From Acanthaster planci (lineage: Eukaryota > Echinodermata > Asteroidea > Valvatida > Acanthasteridae), in the NCBI RefSeq assembly GCF_001949145.1, contig NW_019091362.1, positions 310,670 to 374,669 on the forward strand: a DNA stretch of 64,000 nucleotides. Direction: 5' to 3'. The translations under genes and the position numbers were made by a program. Within the stretch, counting starts at the first letter, position 1. Each line of letters begins with the position of its first letter. Shown in pieces: positions 33,774-44,200 of the stretch. Under the pieces are notes generated by a model. That model did not search any database. It was not told where the DNA came from and saw only the letters and a list, made by a program, of their open reading frames with translations.

Positions 33774-33874
33774 GAATACAGCATGGTTTGAGGGGATGCA
33801 GTGGGAATTACTGGTCCCGAGGTGTAGGTCAGCGCGAAATCTTCCTCCATGGCGAAATAAACCATGCTGTATTT
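33774..33874. repeat. Short inverted repeat AATACAGCATGGTTT
   Basis: AATACAGCATGGTTT at about 33776 and its reverse complement at about 33859 enclose roughly 70 bases; a small hairpin or MITE remnant. Confidence 0.6.
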
Positions 33875-34308
33875 GTTTTACTACACTTTATATTCACAAC
33901 AGAAATCTCACGTTACTTGTACTCACATACGCCATTGTTGTTTCTCAGCTGCTAAATTTCCATGTAATAATAGTGGAGTGCAAATGTGCATAGAAACAGG
34001 CTTCAATAGTCTGGTGCTGGCATACGTTTTGGGTCTTTATTACAATAATTATTAGGATACAACTCCAGACTGGTTCCGTAAAGATTACATGGCACAGAAT
34101 ACATATTTACGCAGTGGGTTCCAGAGGGATTTTTTGATGCTACCAGAAAAAAATACCGTCGCGTGGCAGCGAGGTGGATACTCACCGCTATGACGTCACC
34201 TGGTCGCGTATCATTTCTACTTCCCAGACACGAGGTGGAATCGGCCAATGAAGCGCTCCGAATTGCTCATGAATATTTGGTGTAGTAATGGCATATACCT
34301 TTTTCACC

Positions 34309-34406
34309 CACGTGACTAGATGTAAACGATACCACCACGTATGAACCGCCTTGGCCACGGTGATCTTATTCCTACGGGCAGCTTCAACCACGTGCAAGTG
34401 CACGTG
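34309..34406. promoter_or_regulatory. Cluster of three CACGTG E-boxes
   Basis: CACGTG occurs at 34309-34314, 34389-34394 and 34401-34406, inside the Polinton-like element. CACGTG is the CLOCK/bHLH-type site, but no gene starts nearby, so this may be chance or part of a repeat. Confidence 0.25.
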
Positions 34407-35630
34407 CGAAAATTGCATGCTTGACTAGTTTATCTTGAATAAGTAGATTACCATCACAACGCTATGCACTCATTACCATCTCAACATATTAGAAGTCCAG
34501 CACGATCGTGAATACGATATGAGCTACCTCTTAACGATTCTTACTTAGTGATGCGTAAAGCGCTGTGATGGTGTTGATGGTGTAACCCGATCCTCTCTGC
34601 GTATATTCTTCGATTTGCTTCAGAATGTCTTCTCGTTGTTCTGCTAAAGTTTGATTGACGTCACGTTTGTTTAAAACGGAGGTATATTTACTTTTAAACG
34701 TAAATTTTGCCGTGACTTAGTCCCCTTGGTTAGGTCTTTCTTTGCTAAACATGGCTTTGAGTTTGATGCAAGTCAGTTGTCTCAACGCAGACGTTACTTC
34801 AACTTTGGTCATTTGCTCGTGAGAGTTAAAGAATCGCACCAGGTCTTTGTTATACAATCGAGATTGAGTTCCCAACTTCTTAAATTCCCTGGAAACCTTC
34901 TAATTTCTCTAAACTCTTTAAACGGCTCTGATGTGTTGTACGCTTTGACTGTGTTGATGCAGTCTGTCCTAAGCAACTGGCCATTTTTACCCGTGGGTAC
35001 GACTCTCAACTAATTGTTTTGAGCGATTTTATTTAAGTCGTAGAAATTCTTTTACATTGAGGTTTGAAATTGGTTTTTGTTCTGTACGTATAGCACAGAT
35101 ATAATCTCGACGCGTGTGTTTAAGTTTGCCTGATAGTGTGATACGGTACTTATTCACGTATTATTTTAACACAGCTTTACTCCATCTGACGTAGGTTTTT
35201 TGTTATTGGTCTTTCGCCTGGTCTTTACATGCTTTTTTATATGTAGAGATTATATTTATTTAAGTCATTTTCCCCAAAAAGTAAAAACGGTGGGTTTGTT
35301 TTACACTCTGAGCACCAATACTTGTTTTCCTTGTGCTCGCATATTCAAGGCGTGCAAATCTTACTAGCTGATTTATACAGTTTGTGCTCACAAGACAAGT
35401 CGTTTTTGCAATAATCTTTACTGTTTCTATGGACCGTGTCTTGTTCACAAGTTAACCATCGTCTCCGATGGCCGAAACACGTTACGCAGCTTTTCTTCAC
35501 TTTAAAGTCTGAAAGCGGGTTTTTGTGACAGTTGATTCACGTTTTTGTTGCCATTGTTTTGATCACGTCTCTTTGTTTTACTTTATTTTTTCAATATTTT
35601 TTTTAATAATGGCTGATTTGTTTCCAAATT

Positions 35631-35771
35631 TAAAATAAGAGAATTAAAATGCTAATTTTTAAAAATTTTACTAGGTACCCAGTGGTTATTTAACGTTTAC
35701 AAAATATTTTTTGGGGGGGAGGTACCCAATTAAAAGAAGCGTGCTAAATCCGGCATATTCCACCTACTCTA
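35631..35771 (-). repeat. Right terminal inverted repeat of the Polinton-like element
   Basis: Reversed, it starts TAGAGTAGGTGGAATATGC and contains TGGGTACC, TAGTAAAATTTTT and TCTCTTATTTTA, matching the left end with substitutions and small gaps. Confidence 0.8.
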
Positions 35772-37138
35772 GTATCTATGGTAGGAGATCCCAGTCCCGT
35801 TCCCACTTTTTGACATAGGGGATTACAAATATAATTACCCCCCCCCTTGCAACAAACTGAATATGAGCACCCTCACAGGCTGCACCACCGTACTCTACAC
35901 TTGCCCGCGTCATGATATCTCTTGGGATGGAGGCTGGTCTTTCAGAAAGCATCCCCCACATGTGACAAGAAATCTTCGCCTATGCCGTATCCATGTTTCA
36001 GTTCCGTACGTAGTCTCCAGATGTCTTACAGACGTGATCCGAATGTAGGGACCGGTAGCGTGTAATGAATCCGGCAGCATCCTGCCCCGAATGTAAAATG
36101 TAAACGATGCCCGCTCAATGCACAAATCATATATATTTTTGGTCTTTCTTCTTGGTTACTGAAACTAACTTCTCCATAAATGGATCATTTATCTAAAATT
36201 TAACACAATAACCACCGATTTGAAATAAATTACCGTAAAATGATTTGTCGAGCATAATCATTGAAAAATAAATTACCACCCTGTGATCAACAGAGGATTA
36301 TCAAGGATAGAACTTGTGTTTTATTTGCCTTCGAGCTGAAACGTATTTCATGTTAAAGCATTGCTATTGGCCTGACAAAAGTTTAAATACTCAGCATTCA
36401 AATTGCAGGACTAGCTCCGGGCCCTATTTAATAGGGGCGGGGACCAGTCCAGTATTACTGCAGTGTCCGGGGTGCCACACGTCACGCGCGCTTTCTTTGA
36501 AGGCCACACCAGCTAGCTGGAAGGAAGTTCGAGCGACGACCATTCGTCAACCACAAGCTGCATTCAGCATCCCCCTGCATCCAGCATATAATGGTATTTT
36601 GTGCACAGGTTATATTGCTGTGGTTTGTCTTGGTGCATATGGAGTTGTATCCTCATGATGGAATTTTTCAAGCATCTGCTTTGCCATCATTCTATCACCT
36701 CATGAAATTACCAATTCATGATAAATATTCATTATTTTACCTTGCATTTACGAATTGATAAAGTTGGATACAGTTTGCGTGAAATGGGTAAAACATTCCA
36801 CACTTTTAATAAATCACCAGTAAATTTAGCAGATGAGTTTTTTCGACGTTGAAATTGTAATTGTTAAACACAAAACAAACTTATATTGGAGAGCATATAT
36901 AACTGGTGGCAGAATAGCACATGCTGTATTCTTGCTTTAAGGTTTGCTGGGTGCCTGCGTGTAGGCAGATTTTACTGCAGCACAGTGCCTTCTTTGGATT
37001 TGGGTATCAACTATATTATTGGCCGAAAAACTTAAGCGTAGAACCCATTACAATGTTTTCTATCAATGTGAACATAAACATTTCAAGCCCTTGAACAGAG
37101 CCCCATTCTTCAACTTAAGCTACAACCGAAAAGTCTAT
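35772..37138. other. Intergenic interval, no gene seen
   Basis: Lies between the Polinton-like element and the 302-codon gene. I see no coding signal or element with clear ends. It probably includes the 3'UTR of the gene at 37139-38047. Confidence 0.5.
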
Positions 37139-38047
37139 TCAGTCAGTATATTCCACTTCATTGTTATCAATATTTACAATTTCATTATTTTCCCCTCCCC
37201 CGTTATCTCCGATGTATGTCCCATCACCCTCTTCATCCCAGATCCTTTCTCCTCCATCTTCCGTCGTCATCTCGGCCGTAGGAAGAAAAACATCGAGATA
37301 GAGTTTCCTCCTAAGGCGCCCTCCATCTTTGCCGGATACCTCAATGACCCGTCTTGTTTTAGTCATTCCCTTCCTAAATGGATAAATGGAAGGCTCCTTA
37401 GACGATACTATGTGACGCTTGCATGTGGAAAATGCGTTCTTCGGTTTTTTATTTTTCACAGTAGGAGCTTTCATCCTTTGCCGTTTCTCTGTTTTAGGAT
37501 ATGGCCACATAGGTTTGACCGATAACTGGGAAATCGAACTGTCGTTTGAATGTGGCTGCAGTGTTAAATTTGTCACAGGCAGTGACGTTTTTTCAACAGA
37601 CGGGGGTCTGACAGATGCTTGGATGTCAAACTTGGTTACGGACATCCCACTGCATACACTTCTGGCAAGATGACACACTTGAACCTCCCTTACAATGTTC
37701 AAGATACCGGCTGTGAAGTCATCATTGGGCCACAGACGCGGCACGATGGGCGTGACGTGAATCTTCGGCAACACATCTCGGAATGGTTTGCGTTCTGGTG
37801 TAGGTACCTCGGGGGAGCAACGCCGTGATGCCAGGATGCTGAACTGACCCCTTTTGGGTCCACTGTTGTCATGGCATTCTCCGAAAAATTTATTATGGCA
37901 GATACCTTGGATTATTTCCTTTTCTCCGGCCGTGAATGAACTAGTACTGCCTCGGAGGGTAGAGCTTCCTGGCCTGCTCCTTGAAGTTGAAGAAGTACGC
38001 AGTGTCGCCTTTGTTGGCAGAATCTCACGCGAACCTTTGCTGGACAT
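37139..38047 (-). CDS. Unrecognised 302-residue basic protein
   Basis: Single uninterrupted frame from ATG (38047) to TGA. By a rough estimate, a chance frame this long in 64 kb is expected about 0.003 times. The first 40 residues are rich in Ser, Arg and Thr (SSTSRSRPGSSTLRGSTSS). The middle holds a less disordered stretch (PKIHVTPIVPRLWPNDDF, then a segment with several Cys). A basic block follows (KTEKRQRMKAP, KNKKPKN), and the last 45 residues are acidic and Asn-rich (NGGGENNEIVNIDNNEVEY). No signal peptide or membrane helix is evident. I do not recognise the family. It could be a complete single-exon gene or the large exon of a longer one. The opposite-strand frame at 37019-37525 is its shadow. 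Confidence 0.6.
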   Translation of the reverse strand: MSSKGSREILPTKATLRTSSTSRSRPGSSTLRGSTSSFTAGEKEIIQGICHNKFFGECHDNSGPKRGQFSILASRRCSPEVPTPERKPFRDVLPKIHVTPIVPRLWPNDDFTAGILNIVREVQVCHLARSVCSGMSVTKFDIQASVRPPSVEKTSLPVTNLTLQPHSNDSSISQLSVKPMWPYPKTEKRQRMKAPTVKNKKPKNAFSTCKRHIVSSKEPSIYPFRKGMTKTRRVIEVSGKDGGRLRRKLYLDVFLPTAEMTTEDGGERIWDEEGDGTYIGDNGGGENNEIVNIDNNEVEYTD

Positions 38048-39366
38048 TTTTCTGAGTTTCCGACAATTTGTATGATCACCAACTCAACTCTGAAACTCCA
38101 GGACAGTCTCTGATATAGGCCTATGTCCTACAGAATTGGAGAAATCCAGTTCATCCGTTCACATAAAGGAATCAGTTTAGAGAAAACCAAGTCGATATTG
38201 AAGGGATAAACTCTGCCGGTCACATCATAGGAAGTCTCGAAGCAAAATGATTTGGTATTGTTTGCAATTGAGCAAAACAACTGGGCGAAACTGATACATC
38301 GCTCACCTAACTCAATAACTGCTCGTGCATGATTCTCACAGACTTTAAACAAGTGAGCACTGTGCTCTTATTCGAGACAAATCCAGACAACTATAGAATG
38401 TCACGTCACTCGAAGTTCAGTGTAATACGGCTCCACCATCTCACCCTTTCTATAAGTACTCTAAATGTTGATTCACTTCAGTTTTTACAGCCGGTGCGTC
38501 TATACGTGTCAGACCTGCCGAGTTCACGTTTCTGTTCTAATTTTAGCCCACTTCAGCTGCGCCGCTTATAAACCCAATTAAAAAAAAATGTTCAAAGTCG
38601 AATGAAAAATATGCGCGTCTGCCACTGAAGGTGATACACGAACCGTCCTCTTCGGTGGTGGAGAGTCTTCATGAACACTCATGGATTCAAGAGTTTGAGA
38701 ATCGCAGAAAAGCAAGCACAAACTTGCGATAAAATGTGATTCTTTGTCTGCTGCTGCCTACTTTCACAGAAACTCAAGTGTTCCAAGGCTTAATTACAGA
38801 TTTAATTTGTGGTAACAAATAGCCGCATTTGCGGGAAAATCTTGTGGTTAAAAGCTCATCTTACGTTTTCTTCCTTGCAATGGAACCAACCCGAGTAAAA
38901 TTACTGAGGTAAATAACATTGTTACTTGGCAAACACGGGCAATTTACACGCATGGATAATGTTCGCCAGCTTCAGTTGACAAAAAGGCCACGCTCCAACT
39001 TCTAGACGATGCGGTATTAGTTTCGCATTTGTAGTTGCCATGGAAACATTAATCAAGTGATCCATTTTGCATGCAAGTAGCAGAAACCAACGCAAGCTTT
39101 AAAAGCCTACGAGACATAATTGGCATGTTTGATCATCAGAGAACGTCCTATTATTTAATTTTCTTCAGTTCCTTTTTTGTCCATCGCCGTAGTGTTTATG
39201 GAGGTGTTTCTTATTATGTCATTATTTCATGGTTAACATAGTTTCTGGCGGTGAAAGTAGAAAAATCTGTTCTTGTACACGGTCGAGTTTAGTACACGTT
39301 CAGAACAAAAGATATACCAAGAAAACAATCAGAGCAAAGTTAGAGTAAGGAAGGGTGTTGCACACA
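38048..39366. other. Upstream of the 302-residue gene, no gene seen
   Basis: Probably holds the 5'UTR and promoter of the minus-strand gene at 37139-38047. No clear TATA box, element or coding segment was recognised. Confidence 0.45.
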
Positions 39367-39763
39367 CCGCCATGGGTGCACATCCCACCGCCAAGGGTGC
39401 ACATCCCACCGCCATGGGTGCACATCCCACCGCCATGGGTGCACATCCCACCGCCATGGGTGCACATCCCACCGCCAAGGGTGCACATCCCACCGCCAAG
39501 GGTGCACATCCCACCGCCAAGGGTGCACATCCCACCGCCATGGGTGCACATCCCACCGCCANCCTACCGCCAAGGGTGCACATCCCACCGCCAAGGGTGA
39601 ACATCCCACCGCCATGGGTGCACATCCCACCGCCAAGGGTGCACATCCCACCGCCATGGGTGCACATCCCACTGCCAAGGGTGCACATCCCACCGCCATG
39701 GGTGCACATCCCACTGCCAAGGGTGCACATCCCACCGCCATGGGTGCACATCCCACCGCCGCC
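39367..39763. repeat. 21-bp minisatellite, about 19 units, with an assembly gap
   Basis: The unit is ccgcca(t/a)gggtgcacatccca. ATG and AAG versions alternate irregularly. A single n at 39562 interrupts the array and the phase changes there (ccgccancctaccgcc), so copies are probably missing from the assembly. Because 21 is a multiple of three, several frames stay open and give false proteins such as repeated HPTAMGA. Confidence 0.97.
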
Positions 39764-41037
39764 AACAAGTGTGGGCAAGGTTTACATTCTTTATTTCCAA
39801 ATTCTGTGGAGATGTTATAAGTCTAACTCCTTTGGCACAAGCTTATGCCTGAAAGCAAAACACAGATGTTGTAATGCCTAGATCAAAAACTAACAAACTA
39901 ATTTCCGCCAAAAAGGAGGGCTGTTACTTTTCATTGAACTTCTTTATTTGTACTCACGCATCAGTAACAAAAAGTAAAATCAACTAATTAAAAAGTTTCA
40001 GTGTGGATTCAGACACCACAAATTACTCAACACAAAACAGATCCAGAAGATGAAAATAAGCTCTATAGAGTACCAGCGTGGAACAGTACCAAACTAAAGA
40101 TAAAGATATACACTTAAGAACATTAAATTGAAAATTTGAATTGTCTTGGAGCAAAATGTGAAAGTATATTCAAACTATAAGCACAGGCATTGCTAGACCA
40201 GTCTGAATGGGAAGTGTGACCACGGGTTAAGAGATTCACATAGAAGCGTAGGGAAGGACCGACGGCCATCTTAGACAAGGTAGGGTGGGGGGAGGCTATT
40301 TCAAATGACAGGACTCGACAACATTCGGACAATTTTCCACCAAAGCAGAGATTGAAGGATGCCACAACCCTTAACCTGTCTTCTGGTTACACAAATTCAC
40401 CTATCAGACAAACTGCGTTGAATAGAACAATGGCTGAATCAAACAAATTCCCAACAGACTTTGAAAATATTCGACAAAAACCCAAAATTATACTGCTGAA
40501 AGTAAGACAACTGTTTAGTGTTGTTGAACAAGACACATCATCTTTTGCAAGTCTAGGGTAATGAAATATCCCCAACCCAGGTATGACCTTTGATTAAATT
40601 TTTGGATTTCACCCCACACCCTACCTTCTACTCCTGATAAAAAAAAAGTGACTTGGAATGATAATGGAGGTTACATGAGATCTGTTTGAGAGTGAAAGTG
40701 CACAATTCACAGCCAGCATTAGATTGTTTCTAAACTTTCAACCTATCTCATGTCAAGCAAGTTAAATAGATTGATCAACAATTACTTGAAAATTCAGTCA
40801 CTAAGGAAACATCAGAATCCATTCTTGAATAGAAAGACAGAGTCTTTCTTTAATGCAAATAACCTTTGTCTACATAACAAAGTTAAAATGTTCAAATGCA
40901 CTGCCTTTCACCAAACAAAGGTCGAAGGAAACTGATAAAAATTCCTGGACTTAATCCAATTTTTCTGATGGGTATGTACCTGTTTACAGTCTCAAGCACC
41001 TGACACGTTCACCTTATGCTCTAGTTGGTTCCTGCTT
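39764..41037. other. Downstream of CSTF3, probable 3'UTR
   Basis: No coding signal. A minus-strand AATAAA (ttttatt/tttatt on plus) lies near 39951 and is a candidate poly(A) signal about 1.1 kb past the stop. This is a guess from position only. Confidence 0.4.
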
Positions 41038-41210
41038 CTACCTGACACGTTTCTGCTGTCTGCTGCGGTAGATATCATGTGCGGGGGCACTGTGCATTTC
41101 TTCATCTTCATCAGAATCGTCATTCTTGTCTCCTGTCCGTTTGCGCTTGGTAGCTCCTTCGCCATCATTGTCTCCCATCTCACCATTTATAGCAACATCT
41201 TCAATTTGGG
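41038..41210 (-). CDS. CSTF3: CSTF3 exon 20, C-terminus and stop
   Basis: Acidic linker, nuclear-signal-like [15 protein letters not shown], then [13 protein letters not shown] and TAG, closely matching the human end. Acceptor atcattttag|CCCAAA. Confidence 0.95.
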
Positions 41211-44200
41211 CTAAAATGATCAAGAAAACCAAACAAATATTACATGAAATGACAAGCAGCATCTGAAGAGGACAGAGAATACGTTAGATTAAGTTCTTCA
41301 AGGGAACTCAAGACCCTATTTTTTTAAATTTAAGAGCTCAATAACATAATGTGGCCAGCAGCTTCCATCACTGATCAGACATATTGTGATCTCTGTTAGA
41401 GAGAATGAATAGGATGCAATGTTGTACATTGGGATGTACAATATTTAATCTAGTCATAAATTCATTTGACATTTATCAGTTTAGAAGATTTTCAAATGGC
41501 ATCCCGGAATTTGTTTTCAAAAGTAAGAACTGTCCATCATTTTGTTTCTCCCACTGGTAGGTTTTTTAACAACCAACATACCGGTACAATATCACACGTT
41601 TTGGGCCATCTGGTAATTCCACACAAACCTAATTATCATGGACAATTCCTGAACAAAAGAGGATTTTGAAAAAACAAGCAAAAAAAAGCACTACAATTAC
41701 CTTTAACTTGACCTTCATTTTTTTGTAAAACTTTTTCTTATTTGTACATTACAATTAACGAAGTTGGTAACAGCATGACCAAATGTCCTCGTCCCCATTG
41801 TTCTAACTATTGAGGAAGATGAATTAGTTGGAGACGTGAAACTCAAAGCAGAAACTTGAGATGATGGTAAAACAATATGAGATATAAGAAGGAATGTGCG
41901 CGCCTAGACCCAGTGCCTTGCTGCTACACATTTACAAGTCCTCACTGGAAGTAGGCTTCTGATGGAAATCAGTGTGACAAGTCCATTCTAATATCTATTT
42001 TCGTCACTCAAAAGGGAGAGGAAAGTAAGTTCAATCAAAATTCCTTCAAAACAACTTACGCTCAGGAATTTTGCACTCTGCCAAGATCTTCATGAGGCTA
42101 TCAACCTTGACAAATGGACCCTGTCCGACATATCAAAAATGCAGTTAAAGATTGAATCAGAGAATGAGCAGTACAACTGGGGGATGGGAAACTGCCGTCA
42201 GTGTGAATTAAAGTGTGCTGAGATATCGCACATGTGTAAATGTCAGAATACAAATTGTTGACAGCTGCAGTGCCCTCACATGATGAACACAGTGAACAGC
42301 AACTCAACAAATAAAAGTAGGGAAACTAAAAAACATTGGTTTACATATGTCCAATTACTTAGGTACTTGCATTATAACAATGCATTTATAAGAACCCTGA
42401 AAAGTTGCTTTTCATATTTTACATTATCAGTCACTCGTGCACATCCATACCCCACTCGGGCCATTGAGTGACCAGAAATGGGTCTTATTTCCCTTGCCTA
42501 TGGCTCATTTCTGGTCCCTCAGACCCCTCAGTGTACACAGATGTGTACTGATGACCTCATTGGCAGTCCATCAGTGTATTTATGAGTCAGTTATCCTCCG
42601 AGGCAGTATGGTGCGTTTTTGGACCACGACTCACCTGGAAACAAGCTGGTGGAGGTAGCTTGGACACAACATGAGAAGCAGCCAAGGGTAATGGAAACAC
42701 TCCCCCTGGAACAGGATGGGCACCAGGTGCTATCAAGAATAGAAATAATCAGAAATCCACATCAATTAAGGTGGGACACAACATGAGTAGCTGCAGACAG
42801 TAATGAAAACACGCCCCCTGGAACAGGATTGGCAAGAGGTGCTCTCAGGAATAGAAATAAATAGACTCCTAGACTCCAGACTTCTTGACTTAAACATGTC
42901 TCAAAGGATGTGGGAAAAAGCTACGTAGGCAATGAAATTCATTTGAGACGAAATACATTCAAGTTCACTAAATTCACTGCAAGAATATTTGATCTGAAGC
43001 CACAATTTCCTGTCCATGTTTGCTTTCCCACTAGGTACGAGCTGGCCTTAATTGGCTTTTGCAGATGTGATCTGGATACATACGGGCTTGAGATCGTGGG
43101 GTAAAGGGGAGCATTTGTTGCAAATCAGGAGCAGGAAACTCTGTCTTCTTGGCATCAGCTCCTTCTTCCTCAGTATTCTCTGTTGATGGCCCCGCATCTT
43201 TTGAGACGGAAGGATTTTGGAGAACTTGTTGAATGGTGTGCCGCTGAGTGAGATCCTGGATGGATAAAATGATAAAGCAAAAACTTCATTTCAAGGGAAT
43301 TATTAAGAACACAAAGAAGAAATGTATTTATTCACTGTATTTATATATTACACCAAATGCAACTTTTTTTATGATGAGGCCCAAATTTAAAAAGAAAATA
43401 TTGCACTTTTTGGGCTATCAACAAATAATTTCAAGAAGAAGAGTATGCATGTTGAATTATATAACAGCAGCATTTGAAGAATGTCAAAGTTTTTCATAGT
43501 TGAGTTACTGATGGTAGTCTTTAGCCGTCTTCTTGTAAGTGTGACCTACTTTATATCCGATGGCTTTCAGTTCAGCAGAGGTGCAGGGATAGAGATCCAG
43601 ATACCTGTAGCGATCTACAAGTAAGCTGGTTTCACGATCTTTGAATTCCTGCAAAAAAAGGATGTTATCCATGTTAAATATTCAAAGATTACAATGACAG
43701 TAATTTCAAGGCAGAATCTTTCCTTCCTCAAATACACCTTTTATTTCAGTGGACTCAGAGATGGGCTTGACATCAGCTACAACAATTTAATGAGGGACTG
43801 CACTACTCATTCCTGTTTTAATAAAGCAAAGCTGGCTGTATTACTTACATCCTTGAAGAGGGCTAGGCGTCTCTTCTCTACCTTGACGACACTTGTCAGG
43901 TCTCCACAAGTTGATTCAAAGTCCTCAAACCGCAGCCAGATCTCACTAAATAATAAAATAATCACAGTAATCACAACTGATGAAAATGTGAGCGCAGCTT
44001 CCAATAACCAACCAACTGAAAAAACTACCAACATTTTTGCTCAAAAAGGGGGCTAACGTAAGGCACTAACTTAAGTCTTCCCCTTAGGTTTATGTCATTA
44101 CTTACCCTGACTTTTCAACAGGCAGGGACCCTGCCGTCAAGACTCGTTCAAACAACACCCTTGTGTTGTTATCCTCTGTCAAGAGAAAATAAGGACATTG

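Larger units (their letters stand above)
28483..35771. mobile_element. Polinton/Maverick-like element, decayed, with TIRs and an internal LINE
   Basis: Both ends carry inverted repeats of about 140 bp starting TAGAGTAGG. Inside are broken frames: a capsid-like segment (plus, 31563-31844), an N-terminal type B DNA polymerase segment (minus, 31884-32150), a hydrophobic plus helical segment (minus, 30060-30420) and a Cys/His-containing stretch (minus, about 35330-35540). I saw no integrase, packaging ATPase or protease. At 7.3 kb, including a LINE insertion of about 1.1 kb, it is far shorter than the usual 15-20 kb, so it is an internally deleted relic. Flanks gtacat and gtatct may be a worn 6-bp target duplication. 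Confidence 0.7.

Noticed and set aside
34309-34406. E-box cluster as a clock-controlled cry promoter
   Set aside because: It lies about 18 kb from the cry start and within a mobile element; no transcript start is indicated.
37019-37525. 168-codon plus-strand frame
   Set aside because: Antisense shadow of the 302-codon minus-strand frame, and no family features.
39273-39881. Long overlapping open frames on both strands (up to 202 codons)
   Set aside because: They are produced by the 21-bp minisatellite, whose unit length is a multiple of three. The peptides are simple repeats.
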